Assembly (NCBI RefSeq): GCF_002105535.1
Contig: NZ_CP015848.1
Coordinates: 1,178,907-1,242,906 of the forward strand
DNA: 64,000 bases
Source: Magnetospirillum sp. ME-1
GTDB taxonomy: Bacteria; Pseudomonadota; Alphaproteobacteria; Rhodospirillales; Magnetospirillaceae
Reading direction: 5' to 3'
Shown here: one piece after another, positions 9,382 to 18,764 of the stretch
How the letters are laid out: every line of letters starts with the position of its first letter
Numbering within the stretch: position 1 is the stretch's first letter
Notes under the pieces: model-generated
The model's input: only the letters and a program-made list of their open reading frames with translations
Databases searched by the model: none
What the model was told of the DNA's origin: nothing
Position numbers and translations under genes: made by a program

Positions 9382-9624
9382 TCAATCCACCATCCTCTTC
9401 CTGAGCAGATTGTCGCCCCGCAGCGTCTTACGCCACAGGTTGGGCGCAGTCTGGAATGCCAGCCCCTGAGCGACTGCATCGTCCTTTACCCATTGCGGCA
9501 CATCCGAGGCCAGTTCCCAATCCTTGCTCGCCCCCATCAGCCACAGCAGAACGGCCTGCTCGGGCGTGAAGAGTGGGAGGTCGTCGTCGTCAAGCTCTTC
9601 GTAGTCGTTGTCGTTATCGCTCAT
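9382..9624 (-). CDS. Small acidic hypothetical protein
   Basis: 80 residues with a very acidic N-terminus (MSDNDNDYEELDDDDLPLF), then TPEQAVLLWLMGASKDWELA and a basic C-terminus. AGGGG lies eight bases before the ATG. It is in the same leftward group of small island genes. Strong charge polarity is common in phage and plasmid accessory proteins. Function is unknown. Confidence 0.6.
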   Translation of the reverse strand: MSDNDNDYEELDDDDLPLFTPEQAVLLWLMGASKDWELASDVPQWVKDDAVAQGLAFQTAPNLWRKTLRGDNLLRKRMVD

Positions 9625-9678
9625 CAGAATAGCCCCTTCAGTGAGGATCCTGCGGTTAGTCGTCTCCTCAGGTGGAAA

Positions 9679-9834
9679 TCACCTAAACAGCAGCCACAGC
9701 GCAACGGCAATGAGCCCCAAAGCAGAGCAGGCTAAGGCAACGATCTGGTAACGCGTTCGGCGCTGCTTCTCGCGGAGAAGGCTTGACCGCCGTTGGGACT
9801 GGCGCCAGGATAGTCGGAAGGGCTTTTCATCCAT
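9679..9834 (-). CDS. Very small single-pass membrane protein
   Basis: 51 residues from MDEKPFRLSW. The N-terminal half is basic (RQSQRRSSLLREKQRRTRYQ). It is followed by one hydrophobic helix, IVALACSALGLIAVALWLLF, which ends the protein. Predicted topology is N-in. It is short and unplaced, but its composition is typical of a real tail-anchored miniprotein. Confidence 0.45.
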   Translation of the reverse strand: MDEKPFRLSWRQSQRRSSLLREKQRRTRYQIVALACSALGLIAVALWLLFR

Positions 9835-9991
9835 CTGGCTAACCGGTGAACCGGCGCCAAGCCGCAAAGACCCCAATCGATATGGCCGTGAGGATCACCC
9901 GCTCACGGCGCCGCCGCTGCCGCATGGTCGGAGAAAGGGATGGGCGGGGCATTAGGGTAGTCATCGGAGGACTCAATTGGCCGTTGTGCTA

Positions 9992-10234
9992 TCACGCGGA
10001 GGTCTTGACGGGCTGTTCAGTTCTGCGGCGGATCAAGCGTCCGACCCACACAATAATCAACCCGCCACCGATGAAGATCGAGCCCTCCATCAGGATTAGC
10101 GGTGCATACGCGGCCACAGAAGCATCTGCCAAGGTCGAAACGAGGGCGTAGCTGTAACTGACGGCGTTGTACGCCACCACTGCCCAGCCAAACAACCGGA
10201 TGATGTTTCCAATAGATGGCGTTGTATCGATCAT
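9992..10234 (-). CDS. Small membrane protein with two predicted helices
   Basis: 80 residues with a good ribosome binding site (AGGGGGAAGCC before ATG). Hydrophobic stretches lie at about 10-35 (LFGWAVVAYNAVSYSYALVS) and 42-66 (APLILMEGSIFIGGGLIIVW), with a basic tail GRLIRRRTEQ. It belongs to the leftward run of small island genes. Two-helix miniproteins of this sort often act as holin-like or toxin-like proteins, but nothing here proves that. Confidence 0.55.
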   Translation of the reverse strand: MIDTTPSIGNIIRLFGWAVVAYNAVSYSYALVSTLADASVAAYAPLILMEGSIFIGGGLIIVWVGRLIRRRTEQPVKTSA

Positions 10235-10277
10235 GGCTTCCCCCTATCAGTTCATGCTTTCCGTTCGTGCAGCGTGC

Positions 10278-10451
10278 TCATCCTCGCCGCCTCGGCGTCA
10301 GTTTCTCAGACGCCTGCATCAGCCGCTCCATCTCGGCCTCCTCGGCGGGCGATGGCCGCAGGTCCACCGGCAGGCGCATGGTGCTCAGGCGGCGGAACAG
10401 CTCCTCTACCGTGGGCCTTGGGGTGGCGGTTTTGTCGTCGTTGTTGGGCAT
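10278..10451 (-). CDS. Very small hypothetical protein with a strong ribosome binding site
   Basis: 57 residues starting MPNNDDKTATPRPTVEELFR and ending LTPRRRG. A canonical GGAGG lies seven bases before the ATG, which supports translation even though the protein is short. It contains a helical VEELFRRLSTMRLP and an acidic PAEEAEMERLMQ helix, with a basic end. It starts the leftward run of small genes and lies just downstream of the terminator at 10485-10513. Confidence 0.6.
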   Translation of the reverse strand: MPNNDDKTATPRPTVEELFRRLSTMRLPVDLRPSPAEEAEMERLMQASEKLTPRRRG

Positions 10452-10484
10452 GGCTTAGCCTCCTGTCAGGGGCACAATCATACC

Positions 10485-10513
10485 AAAAGCCCCCGCCTTG
10501 CGGCAGGGGCCTT
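10485..10513 (-). terminator. Intrinsic terminator for leftward transcription
   Basis: GCCCCCGCC (10489-10497) pairs with GGCAGGGGC (10502-10510) with one mismatch and a four-base loop. On the minus strand it is followed by CTTTTGG. It should stop transcripts coming from the cupin/pcrS genes before the small-gene run. Confidence 0.6.
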
Positions 10514-10536
10514 GATCTCCACAGTGACCGGACCTG

Positions 10537-10823
10537 TCAGACCTCGACCCCGGGCCAGTCTGCAAGCCTTCCCAGATCGACGCCTAGCTTACCGGCCAGC
10601 ATCGCCACCGCGTCATTGTGCAGCTCGAGGACGGCCTGATCGCCCTAGCTGATATACGAGCCACTGATTGTGCCGTAACGGCCAGGGCGTCGGTGGCGCT
10701 GCCGATGGCGCTGACGCAAATCTTCCGCTAGGTCTGCTCAGCGCCCTTGTCAGCCATCAACCAGCCAGAAAGCGTCAGGCGAAAGCGGCCATTGGGATGA
10801 CGGCCTTGGATGTCGCTGATGAT
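10537..10823 (-). pseudogene. Degraded coding remnant
   Basis: The minus strand shows two protein-like blocks in different frames. The right block includes IISDIQGRHPNGRFRLTLSG, then WLMADKG and an in-frame stop. The left block, about 35 codons with no start, includes DQAVLELHNDAVAMLAGKLG and ends at 10537. They look like pieces of one broken gene. No family is recognised, and this could be chance in a GC-rich sequence. Confidence 0.3.
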
Positions 10824-10894
10824 CCCGAGCCTGCTCGGCCCGTGCGGGGGCGGATACTTTTGTCTGGTTACACGGCACGGTGAATGACTTGAAC

Positions 10895-11242
10895 TCAGGG
10901 CTCAGTCACCTCAAACCCAGCATCCGAAGGGGCAACGACCGAGGCGAATACAAACGGGACCGCGCCACGGTTGCGGGCGCCATGTGTCTGTCCAGGGGCC
11001 GCGATGGCCAGGTCGCCGGCCTTGATCATCCGGGTCTCGCCACCACCGAGCAGATATTCGGCCTCTCCCGAGATCACCACCCAGGTGTCCTGTCCGTGAG
11101 GATGGCGATGGGCTGCGATCTCCTGGCCGGGCAGCAGGTGCCAGACCACCAGGGCGGTCTGCTCCGACTGGGCGACCACCACCCGTTCGACCTGTTCGGG
11201 GTTGGGGTGGGTGTGCTCTTGGATGGAGACGATGCGGTTCAT
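10895..11242 (-). CDS. Single-domain cupin protein (cytoplasmic)
   Basis: 115 residues forming one cupin barrel. Motif 1 is HRHPHGQDTWVVISGEAEYL, with likely metal ligands H45, H47 and Q51. Motif 2 is PGQTHGARN, with H87. There is no signal peptide. The start overlaps the pcrS stop by four bases (ATGA), so it is translationally coupled to the sensor kinase. It is clearly related to the C-terminal cupin of the exported protein at 22862-24193: both share the HRHP-x-GQDTWVV and THGARN/VHGARN blocks. A role in signal sensing or in handling reactive chlorine or its products is inferred from position only. Confidence 0.85.
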   Translation of the reverse strand: MNRIVSIQEHTHPNPEQVERVVVAQSEQTALVVWHLLPGQEIAAHRHPHGQDTWVVISGEAEYLLGGGETRMIKAGDLAIAAPGQTHGARNRGAVPFVFASVVAPSDAGFEVTEP

Positions 11243-13110
11243 GGGATCTCCGTCATGGATTGTTCGGCCTGCCAGTGGGGCGAAACCAGGGGCAGGATCA
11301 CCCGGGCGATGGTCCCTCCACTCGGATTGGGCTCCAGGTGCAATTCCCCGTCATGGCTCTTGACCAGACGGTGAACGATGGTGAGGCCGAGCCCGGTTCC
11401 CTTGGCCCGGGTGGTGAAGAAGGGTTCGAGAACCTTGCCGTGGATGCTGTCGGGGATTCCCGATCCGGTATCCGCGATGCTGACCTCGACGGCCGGTCGT
11501 GACTTGAACAGCGCCGACCTTGCCTCGATGGTCAGGTGTCCGCCCGGCTCCATGGCCTGAATGGCATTGGCCAGCAGGTTCTGGAACACCTGGATCAGCC
11601 GGGTGCGATCCCCCCACACCTTGGGCAGGGAATGGTGCCCATCGGTACATACCACGATGGACTGTTCGGTAATCTCCGGAAGCATGGAGACCGTCGCAAC
11701 CTCGATGACGTCGTCCAGGTCGACCCAGTCGGGTTCAAGGCCGTTGGGGCGGGCGAAGTCCAGCATGTCCGTCAGGATGTTTTCCATGTAAGACACCTGG
11801 CGCAGAGCGATATCGCATCCATCGCTGAACTCGTCGGCAACGGCCCGGTGATGGTTGTCGAGAATCTTCAGGTTCATCTTCACCGAGGACAGCGCGTTGC
11901 GGATGTCGTGGGCGATCATGGTCGCCATGCGTCCCAAGGCCGCCTGCTCCTCGTTCTTGGCCGCATCCCGCAGGGCCTCGAGCATGCGCATCATGGCCCG
12001 GGCCAGAACGCCGAACTCATCACGGCGGCCACTGGCGGGCGATGTGATGTCGCGCTCGCCATCCCGGATGCGATCCGCGAGCAAGGTGAGTTCCTGAATG
12101 GGCTGGGTCAGGTACTTGGTGGCAAGGGCCAGGGCGAAGGCGACCATGCCGCCGACCACCAGGGCCATCACGGCCAGTTCCGTACGAAAACCAAGGATTT
12201 GATTGTCCATCTCGGTCAGCGAGGCGGCCCCTCCCACCACCAGGACCGGTGCGTTCGGCCGCAGCAGGGGATCGGCCAGCAACACCCGGTACAGCACCAC
12301 CGCCATATGGGTTTCGGGGCTGTCGAAGCGCAATTGGGGGTCGCTGCCGTATGACCATTTCTGCCAGCGCTCCCCCAGCCTGAAATCCCTGATCATGGAG
12401 TTGGACCAAGTGATGGACTTGGTCTCCTGCTGCCCTGTGGGGCGGTAGAGGTATTCTCCGTCACGGTTGCCGATGAAGAAGGTGATATCGGTCCGCGGGC
12501 GTCCAAAACCGCCGACCAATGTGTCGAAATCGATGGCGATCACCAGGGCGCCTTCCACCCGGCCATCCTTGGTGGCGACGGGGGTGGCGGCGTAGATGAC
12601 CCGCGCCTTCTGATCCACTTCGTCGCGGACATTGCGCACCATCACCTGTGACAGGGTGACATTGCCCGGCCAAAGCTTGACCGCTTCCTCGGCCATCATG
12701 ACGAAATCGGATTCGACCGCAGCCCCGACTCCCTTGGCGCGCAGCCCCAGCTCCGTTTGCTCAACCGAGATGGTTGCCGCACCGGCCGTGTTCGGCTGCA
12801 GCAATATTCGGGTATAGGCGGGGCGCTTTTGCATCAGTCCCGCATATCGCTCGGTCAGTCTTCTGCGGGTTTCCGGGTCCTTGCTAGCCCCGGCCCCTCC
12901 CTCCTCGGCCAGGACCTGGAGGTCGCTTCTGACCATGTCGAGGGTATTGTAGATGATCCGCGACTCGCGATTGACGCTTTCGGAGAGGCGCTGGCGCGAC
13001 AGGTCGTGAAGGGTGGCGGTCGTTCGAGACAGGGTGAACAGCGCAATGCCGGCAATGGCCAGCACCGAGATCAGATAGGTCAGGCCGAAAATTTTCCGCG
13101 ATGTCTTCAT
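11239..13110 (-). CDS. pcrS: Sensor histidine kinase of the perchlorate cluster (PcrS)
   Basis: A 623-residue membrane kinase from MKTSRKIFGLTYLISVLAIA. The first membrane helix spans about 9-27 and the second about 312-330. The roughly 280 residues between them form a periplasmic Cache-like sensor. A HAMP segment follows (LADRIRDGERDITSP). The dimerisation domain carries the phospho-acceptor histidine in MIAHDIRNALSS (about 400), and the ATPase domain has N, G1 (DTGSGIP) and G2 (GTGLGLTIV) boxes. This is the NtrB/DctB style that pairs with sigma54 activators. It is divergent from pcrR with a 140-base gap and coupled to the downstream cupin. It is expected to phosphorylate PcrR. The symbol follows the usage I recall for perchlorate islands. 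Confidence 0.85.
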   Translation of the reverse strand: MKTSRKIFGLTYLISVLAIAGIALFTLSRTTATLHDLSRQRLSESVNRESRIIYNTLDMVRSDLQVLAEEGGAGASKDPETRRRLTERYAGLMQKRPAYTRILLQPNTAGAATISVEQTELGLRAKGVGAAVESDFVMMAEEAVKLWPGNVTLSQVMVRNVRDEVDQKARVIYAATPVATKDGRVEGALVIAIDFDTLVGGFGRPRTDITFFIGNRDGEYLYRPTGQQETKSITWSNSMIRDFRLGERWQKWSYGSDPQLRFDSPETHMAVVLYRVLLADPLLRPNAPVLVVGGAASLTEMDNQILGFRTELAVMALVVGGMVAFALALATKYLTQPIQELTLLADRIRDGERDITSPASGRRDEFGVLARAMMRMLEALRDAAKNEEQAALGRMATMIAHDIRNALSSVKMNLKILDNHHRAVADEFSDGCDIALRQVSYMENILTDMLDFARPNGLEPDWVDLDDVIEVATVSMLPEITEQSIVVCTDGHHSLPKVWGDRTRLIQVFQNLLANAIQAMEPGGHLTIEARSALFKSRPAVEVSIADTGSGIPDSIHGKVLEPFFTTRAKGTGLGLTIVHRLVKSHDGELHLEPNPSGGTIARVILPLVSPHWQAEQSMTEIP

Positions 13111-13196
13111 GGAGCGCGCTGTCCCCTGCGGCTGCCGGCCATCTCGGCCCAAGCTTAATCTTCCCCACCGGACGGTGCTATGCTGTCTCGACGAGT

Positions 13197-13212
13197 TGGC
13201 CGGGTTATTGCA
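13197..13212 (+). promoter_or_regulatory. Sigma54 promoter for pcrR
   Basis: TGGCCGGGTTATTGCA fits the -24/-12 consensus TGGCACG-N4-TTGCW with correct spacing; the invariant GG and GC pairs are present. It lies 38 bases before the pcrR start codon, which allows a leader of about 25 bases. PcrR itself is a sigma54 activator, so autoregulation is likely. Confidence 0.75.
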
Positions 13213-13250
13213 ATTCCAATGCCGTCTTTCCTGCTGATCGCGAGTCCAAT

Positions 13251-14627
13251 ATGCCACACATCCTGCTCGTCGATGACGACCGCGCCATCTGCCGGACCCT
13301 GGACCTGCATTTCCAGCAGATCGAGTACACGGTCACCGTCGCGCATTCGGCCGAGGACGGCATCAACAAGGCTGAGGATGCTGACATCGACGTGGTGATT
13401 TCCGATGTCCGCCTGCCGGGAGCGGACGGCATGCAACTCCTTTCCTCCATCAAGACTCGGCGCCCGACCTTGCCGGTGATCATGATCACCGCCTTCCATG
13501 ATTTCGAGACCACGGTGGCGGCCATGCAGGGGGGCGCTATCGATTATGTCCCCAAGCCCATCGACCTGGACGAACTGGATGCGGCGGTGGAGCGGGCCCT
13601 GTCGCAAGGCCGCTCCGGCGAGGGATTGGTGATCGGCACCGCCGCTGGAGCCGGAACCACACAGATCATCGGCCAGTCCTTCGTCATGAAGGAGGTTTTC
13701 AAGCGCATCGGGCTGGTGGCGCAAAGCCGCATAACGGTTCAGATCCTGGGCGAATCCGGCACCGGCAAGGAATTGGTGGCCCGCGCCGTCCACAACGCCA
13801 GCGCCGACCGTCATCACCCCTTCGTGGCCGTCAATTGCGCCGCCCTGGTGGAAACCTTGCTGGAAAGCGAGATGTTCGGCCACGAGCGCGGCGCCTTCAC
13901 CGGCGCGGTCAGCGCCCACAAGGGAAAGGTGGAGCAGGTGGGCGAGGGCACCTTGTTCCTGGACGAAATCGCCGAGCTTTCGCCGCCCATGCAAAGCAAG
14001 CTTCTGCGTATCCTGGAAGAGCGCGAATACACCCCTGTCGGCGGGTCGCAGGTCAAGACCAGCAAGGCGCGCTTCATTACCGCCACCAATGTGGATCTCA
14101 AGGAAAGGGTGGCGTTGGGGCAGTTCCGCGAGGACCTCTATTATCGTCTGAACGTCGCCACTATCAATCTGCCGCCCCTGCGCGAACGGCGCGGCGACAT
14201 TCCGCTTCTGACCGAATTCCTGTTGAAGAAGATCAACAAGGACCTGCGCAAGACCATCCGGCGGGTATCGGCCGAGGCTATCGCCTGCCTCGAGGACTAT
14301 CACTGGCCCGGCAATGTGCGCGAACTGGAAAATGTCCTGATGAAGGCGGCGGTGCTTCAGCGCGGTGACGTCCTGACACCGGATTGCTTGCCGCCCGAAC
14401 TTCGCCACCGCGTGCAGGCCGGGGAGGCCTCGGAGTCGGTCTGTTCCGGCACCCTGTGTTCGCTGCGGGAACTGGAACGCGACCATATCCGCCGTGTGCT
14501 GGCGGAGACCAATTGGCACAAGGGAAAGGCCTGCGACATCCTCGGCGTATCCCGCCCCAGGCTGGAGCGGAGGATCAAGGAGTTCGGCCTGGTCTCGCCG
14601 CGCGGCAAGAATGGTGACGACGACTGA
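13251..14627 (+). CDS. pcrR: Sigma54-dependent response regulator of the perchlorate cluster (PcrR)
   Basis: A 458-residue NtrC-type activator. The receiver (1-120) has the acid pair in LLVDDDRAI, the phospho-acceptor in VVISDVRLPG and the lysine in YVPKPID. The AAA+ domain (about 140-380) has Walker A GESGTGKE, the sigma54 contact loop GAFTGA (214-219), Walker B LFLDEIAEL and the arginine-finger region REDLYYRLNV. The C-terminus is a Fis-type helix-turn-helix (GKACDILGVSRPRLERRIKE). It is expected to open sigma54 promoters once phosphorylated by PcrS. The gene is preceded by its own sigma54 promoter, and its stop codon overlaps one of the palindromes proposed here as PcrR sites. Confidence 0.9.
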   Translation: MPHILLVDDDRAICRTLDLHFQQIEYTVTVAHSAEDGINKAEDADIDVVISDVRLPGADGMQLLSSIKTRRPTLPVIMITAFHDFETTVAAMQGGAIDYVPKPIDLDELDAAVERALSQGRSGEGLVIGTAAGAGTTQIIGQSFVMKEVFKRIGLVAQSRITVQILGESGTGKELVARAVHNASADRHHPFVAVNCAALVETLLESEMFGHERGAFTGAVSAHKGKVEQVGEGTLFLDEIAELSPPMQSKLLRILEEREYTPVGGSQVKTSKARFITATNVDLKERVALGQFREDLYYRLNVATINLPPLRERRGDIPLLTEFLLKKINKDLRKTIRRVSAEAIACLEDYHWPGNVRELENVLMKAAVLQRGDVLTPDCLPPELRHRVQAGEASESVCSGTLCSLRELERDHIRRVLAETNWHKGKACDILGVSRPRLERRIKEFGLVSPRGKNGDDD

Positions 14628-14639
14628 ACGAATCGTTCA
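14625..14639. promoter_or_regulatory. Putative PcrR binding site 1 (overlaps the pcrR stop)
   Basis: TGAACGAATCGTTCA is an interrupted palindrome (TGAACG-N3-CGTTCA). Its first three bases are the pcrR stop codon. It is one of four related sites: 14659-14673, 21758-21772 and 21790-21804 are the others. Assignment to PcrR is by co-occurrence with sigma54 promoters. Confidence 0.6.
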
Positions 14640-14658
14640 ATTCCACCGGCCCTCCATT

Positions 14659-14673
14659 TGAACGAAGCGTTCA
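14659..14673. promoter_or_regulatory. Putative PcrR binding site 2
   Basis: TGAACGAAGCGTTCA is a near-perfect palindrome centred 34 bases (about three helical turns) from site 1. The same half-site order and spacing (32 bases) occurs upstream of pcrA. A pair of sites on one DNA face is typical for enhancer-binding proteins. Confidence 0.62.
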
Positions 14674-14688
14674 GTCTTCAAAGACAAA

Positions 14689-14722
14689 CCCGCCGGTCAC
14701 GGGGGCAATCGTGACCGGCGGG
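14689..14722 (-). terminator. Terminator of the pcr-cld operon
   Basis: CCCGCCGGTCACG (14689-14701) pairs perfectly with CGTGACCGGCGGG (14710-14722), with an eight-base loop. On the minus strand the hairpin is followed by TTTGTCTTTG, so it mainly ends transcripts coming from cld. It sits between the convergent pcrR and cld genes. Confidence 0.85.
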
Positions 14723-14777
14723 CTCGGCTGTTCCGACCGTGGGAGGTTGGTGGGGAGTCCGGCCGGACAGCTACCGC

Positions 14778-16296
<1,519 letters not shown>

Positions 16297-16299
16297 GGT

Positions 16300-16980
16300 T
16301 CAGTGCTCCACCCGGGCGGCGGACGGCACCCGGGGGACCTGGCGCTGCATCAGGTCCAGGTCGCCGGCGACGTAGGTGCCCACCAGGCGACACATGGCCC
16401 GATAAAACCCGAAGGCCACCTTGTGTTCGGCGGTGGTCGCCAGGAGCGGCAGCCAACGTCCGAGATGCCGTTCGAGGAAGTCGCGCTGCGCCATAAGGTA
16501 GGGGGCTGGATCCTTCCCCGTCTCTTCGGCATCCGCCTGCTTGGCGGCCAGGAAAGCCATGAACTCAAGCTCGGCCGTCAGATGGTCCTCGGGGGCGTTG
16601 AGGTCGGCGGACACCGCCAGGCCGAAATTCTGATAGAAGGATTTGACTTCCAGCAGGATTTCGGCCCGCTCGGTGTCGCGGATATGAGCCCCTTCGTAAA
16701 GCGGGCAGGGCGACGACGGCGCGTCCAGTTCGAAGCTGCAGAGATAGGCGCTCTCCACCGCGTCGCAGTCAGTCCCCGACGGCACGGCCAGTTCTTCGGC
16801 CAGGGCCAGCACGGCGACGGCCGAACCGGGATAGACCTGGGAAATGGTGTCGCACAGCTCGGCCTGGAGCTGGCCGTCGATGATGTTCCGGCAGATCATC
16901 TCCTCGGGATAGGAGAAGGCTTCGGCCAGCAGGCCATAGGCTTCGGCGCGGAACGCGGCCATTCTGGGTTCGGGGATCAT
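16300..16980 (-). CDS. pcrD: TorD/NarJ-type chaperone for the perchlorate reductase (PcrD)
   Basis: A cytosolic redox-enzyme maturation protein expected to bind the PcrA twin-arginine signal and help insert the Mo cofactor before export. 226 residues, all helical, with AAFRAEAYGLLAEAFSYPEE at the N-terminus. CPLYEGAHIRDTERAEILLE follows, close to the P-x-YE segment typical of DMSO-reductase type II chaperones, and then ELEFMAFLAAKQADAEE. It overlaps pcrC by four bases (ATGA) and is coupled to it. The pcrABCD gene order (cytochrome before chaperone) is that of perchlorate rather than chlorate reductase operons. Confidence 0.9.
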   Translation of the reverse strand: MIPEPRMAAFRAEAYGLLAEAFSYPEEMICRNIIDGQLQAELCDTISQVYPGSAVAVLALAEELAVPSGTDCDAVESAYLCSFELDAPSSPCPLYEGAHIRDTERAEILLEVKSFYQNFGLAVSADLNAPEDHLTAELEFMAFLAAKQADAEETGKDPAPYLMAQRDFLERHLGRWLPLLATTAEHKVAFGFYRAMCRLVGTYVAGDLDLMQRQVPRVPSAARVEH

Positions 16981-17669
16981 TCTCCACCCTCCTTGGCGTT
17001 CTTCTGGAATTCCGGGCGCAGCTTGTGCACGGGTTCGCCTGCGAAGACGCCGATCAGCTTGAAGTGGTCATGGACGCCCTTGGCCTTGCCGCCGGCCCGC
17101 ACCGCCTTGTCGAAATCGAAGGCGTATTTGGAGTCGATAGCCGGGGTGAAGGGGCTGGCCACTTTGGTGGCGGCGCCATGGCATTTGGCGCAGGCCTTCT
17201 CGTAGTCGAAGCTCTGTCCCGCCTCGATCAGAACCTTGCGGTCGGTGGTGGCGCCGCCCTTCTTGAAGCGGCCCTCGGCATCGCCGTGCTCCTTCTTGAA
17301 GGCGCTGCCGGCGCCGTGGCAGGACTCGCAGCCCACCGCCGCCAGGGACTTGGCCTGGGCGGGCTGCATGGCGGGATCATAGCCACCCGGCTCGCCATAG
17401 CCGGTGGTGTGGCAGCCCAGGCAATTGGCGTCGGCGGTATAGTCCTTGGCCGGGTCCAGCTTGGCCTTGGCCTTGGCCTCGGGCCGGATTCCAGGCTTCA
17501 ACAGATCGAAGGCCTTGGCGTGGCCGGTGGCCTGCCAGGATTCGGCCTGAAGGTCGTGGCACTTGCCGCAGACCTTGGTGCCTTCATAGATCGCCTTGTC
17601 GGCCGCGTGGGCGGCCGGCGCGAACAGCGCCAGCCCCACGGCCACAATGAACGGAAAGAGCTTTTTCAT
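16977..17669 (-). CDS. pcrC: Periplasmic tetraheme cytochrome c (c554 type, PcrC)
   Basis: An electron carrier between PcrQ and the reductase. 230 residues. The signal peptide covers 1-22 (MKKLFPFIVAVGLALFAPAA). Four CxxCH sites lie at 34-38 (CGKCH), 83-87 (CLGCH), 114-118 (CESCH) and 160-164 (CAKCH), with additional histidines for distal ligation, as in the cytochrome c554 family. It lies 15 bases after pcrB and overlaps pcrD. Type II DMSO-reductase relatives such as DdhC or ClrC are single-heme b-type subunits; a multiheme c subunit here supports a perchlorate reductase operon. Confidence 0.92.
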   Translation of the reverse strand: MKKLFPFIVAVGLALFAPAAHAADKAIYEGTKVCGKCHDLQAESWQATGHAKAFDLLKPGIRPEAKAKAKLDPAKDYTADANCLGCHTTGYGEPGGYDPAMQPAQAKSLAAVGCESCHGAGSAFKKEHGDAEGRFKKGGATTDRKVLIEAGQSFDYEKACAKCHGAATKVASPFTPAIDSKYAFDFDKAVRAGGKAKGVHDHFKLIGVFAGEPVHKLRPEFQKNAKEGGE

Positions 17670-17684
17670 CGCAATGGCGCCTTA

Positions 17685-18689
17685 TCAGGTCAGGGGAGAG
17701 ATCATCATGTCGGCGCTGCGCACTCCGATCATGGTGTCCATCACTTCGGAGGGCATGCCGCTCATCTTGCGGCTGCGCTCGGACCGCAGCAGGGCCAAGG
17801 CCGAGCCGACCTCGCGTCCGAACAGCTGTTCGAGATAGGCCAGCGGGATTTTGGGCGTGTTGGTCAGGTTGCCCTGGGCGTCCTCGACCATGGGGCCGAA
17901 GGCCGGCGGAATGTAGAAGACGTTGGGCTTGGTGCCCTTCTCGGGGTAGAGCGGCAGGGCGACCTTGAAGACGTTGACCAGCTTGTGGACCGAGCTGTTC
18001 ATGTCGTCGAGGAAGCCCACATGCATGGCGCGGCCGGCGCATTGGGCGACGCAGGCCGAGGCCACGCCCTTCTCGATGCGGGGATAGCAGCCGATGCACT
18101 TGTTGCCCTTGAGATCGGCCATGTTGAGGAAGGCCTTGCCGTAGGGGCAGGCTTCGACGCACGACCCGGTGCCCTTGCACTTGTCCAGGTTGATGACGTT
18201 GATGCCGTCCTGGACGCGACGGTAGATGGCGTCGTTGGGGCACGCTTCGAGACAGGCCGGCTGCGAGCAGTGATTGCACATGCGCGGCAGGAAGAAATAG
18301 TGGTTGTTGGGATATTCGCCGGCGCCCTGTTCCTCGTCCCAGTTGGGGGCGCTGTGGGGCGTCGGGCTGGGACGCGCCCGGTCGGCCTTGCCCTGGAACA
18401 GGCGGCCGTCATAATCGAATTCGAAGGGCACGCCGTAATCGGCGGCGCCGGGGCGCTTTCCCTTCTGCAATTCGCCGTCCTTGTAGCCGCCGCCCTTGGC
18501 CGTCCAGTTGCGGGGATAGCCCTGGCCCGGGGCGGTCTCGACGTTGCGCCAGTACATGAAGGCCTGGCCGGGATGGCCGGTCCACAGCCGCTTGCAGGCC
18601 ACGGTGCAGGTCTGGCAGCCGATGCACTTGTTGAGGTCGACGACGAAGGCGATCTGCCGGCTGGGAACCGCCATTGCTTTGGTGGTCAT
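17685..18689 (-). CDS. pcrB: Perchlorate reductase beta subunit, four Fe-S clusters (PcrB)
   Basis: A periplasmic iron-sulfur subunit passing electrons from the cytochrome to PcrA. 334 residues with no own signal, so it is probably exported with PcrA by the Tat system. Four cysteine groups are seen: CIGCQTCTVAC (22-32), CNHCSQPACLEAC, CKGTGSCVEAC and CIGC with a later CVAQC. One position of the third group departs from the CxxC pattern. The sequence WTGHPGQAFMYWRNVETAPG is typical of the NarH/DdhB/PcrB branch. It lies 75 bases after pcrA in the same operon. Confidence 0.94.
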   Translation of the reverse strand: MTTKAMAVPSRQIAFVVDLNKCIGCQTCTVACKRLWTGHPGQAFMYWRNVETAPGQGYPRNWTAKGGGYKDGELQKGKRPGAADYGVPFEFDYDGRLFQGKADRARPSPTPHSAPNWDEEQGAGEYPNNHYFFLPRMCNHCSQPACLEACPNDAIYRRVQDGINVINLDKCKGTGSCVEACPYGKAFLNMADLKGNKCIGCYPRIEKGVASACVAQCAGRAMHVGFLDDMNSSVHKLVNVFKVALPLYPEKGTKPNVFYIPPAFGPMVEDAQGNLTNTPKIPLAYLEQLFGREVGSALALLRSERSRKMSGMPSEVMDTMIGVRSADMMISPLT

Positions 18690-18764
18690 GTCGGAACTCC
18701 TGTTTTCGGTCCCGCCGGGCCACGGTCAGGGCCCGGCGGCGGAATGTGTTGGATCGAGGTCAGG

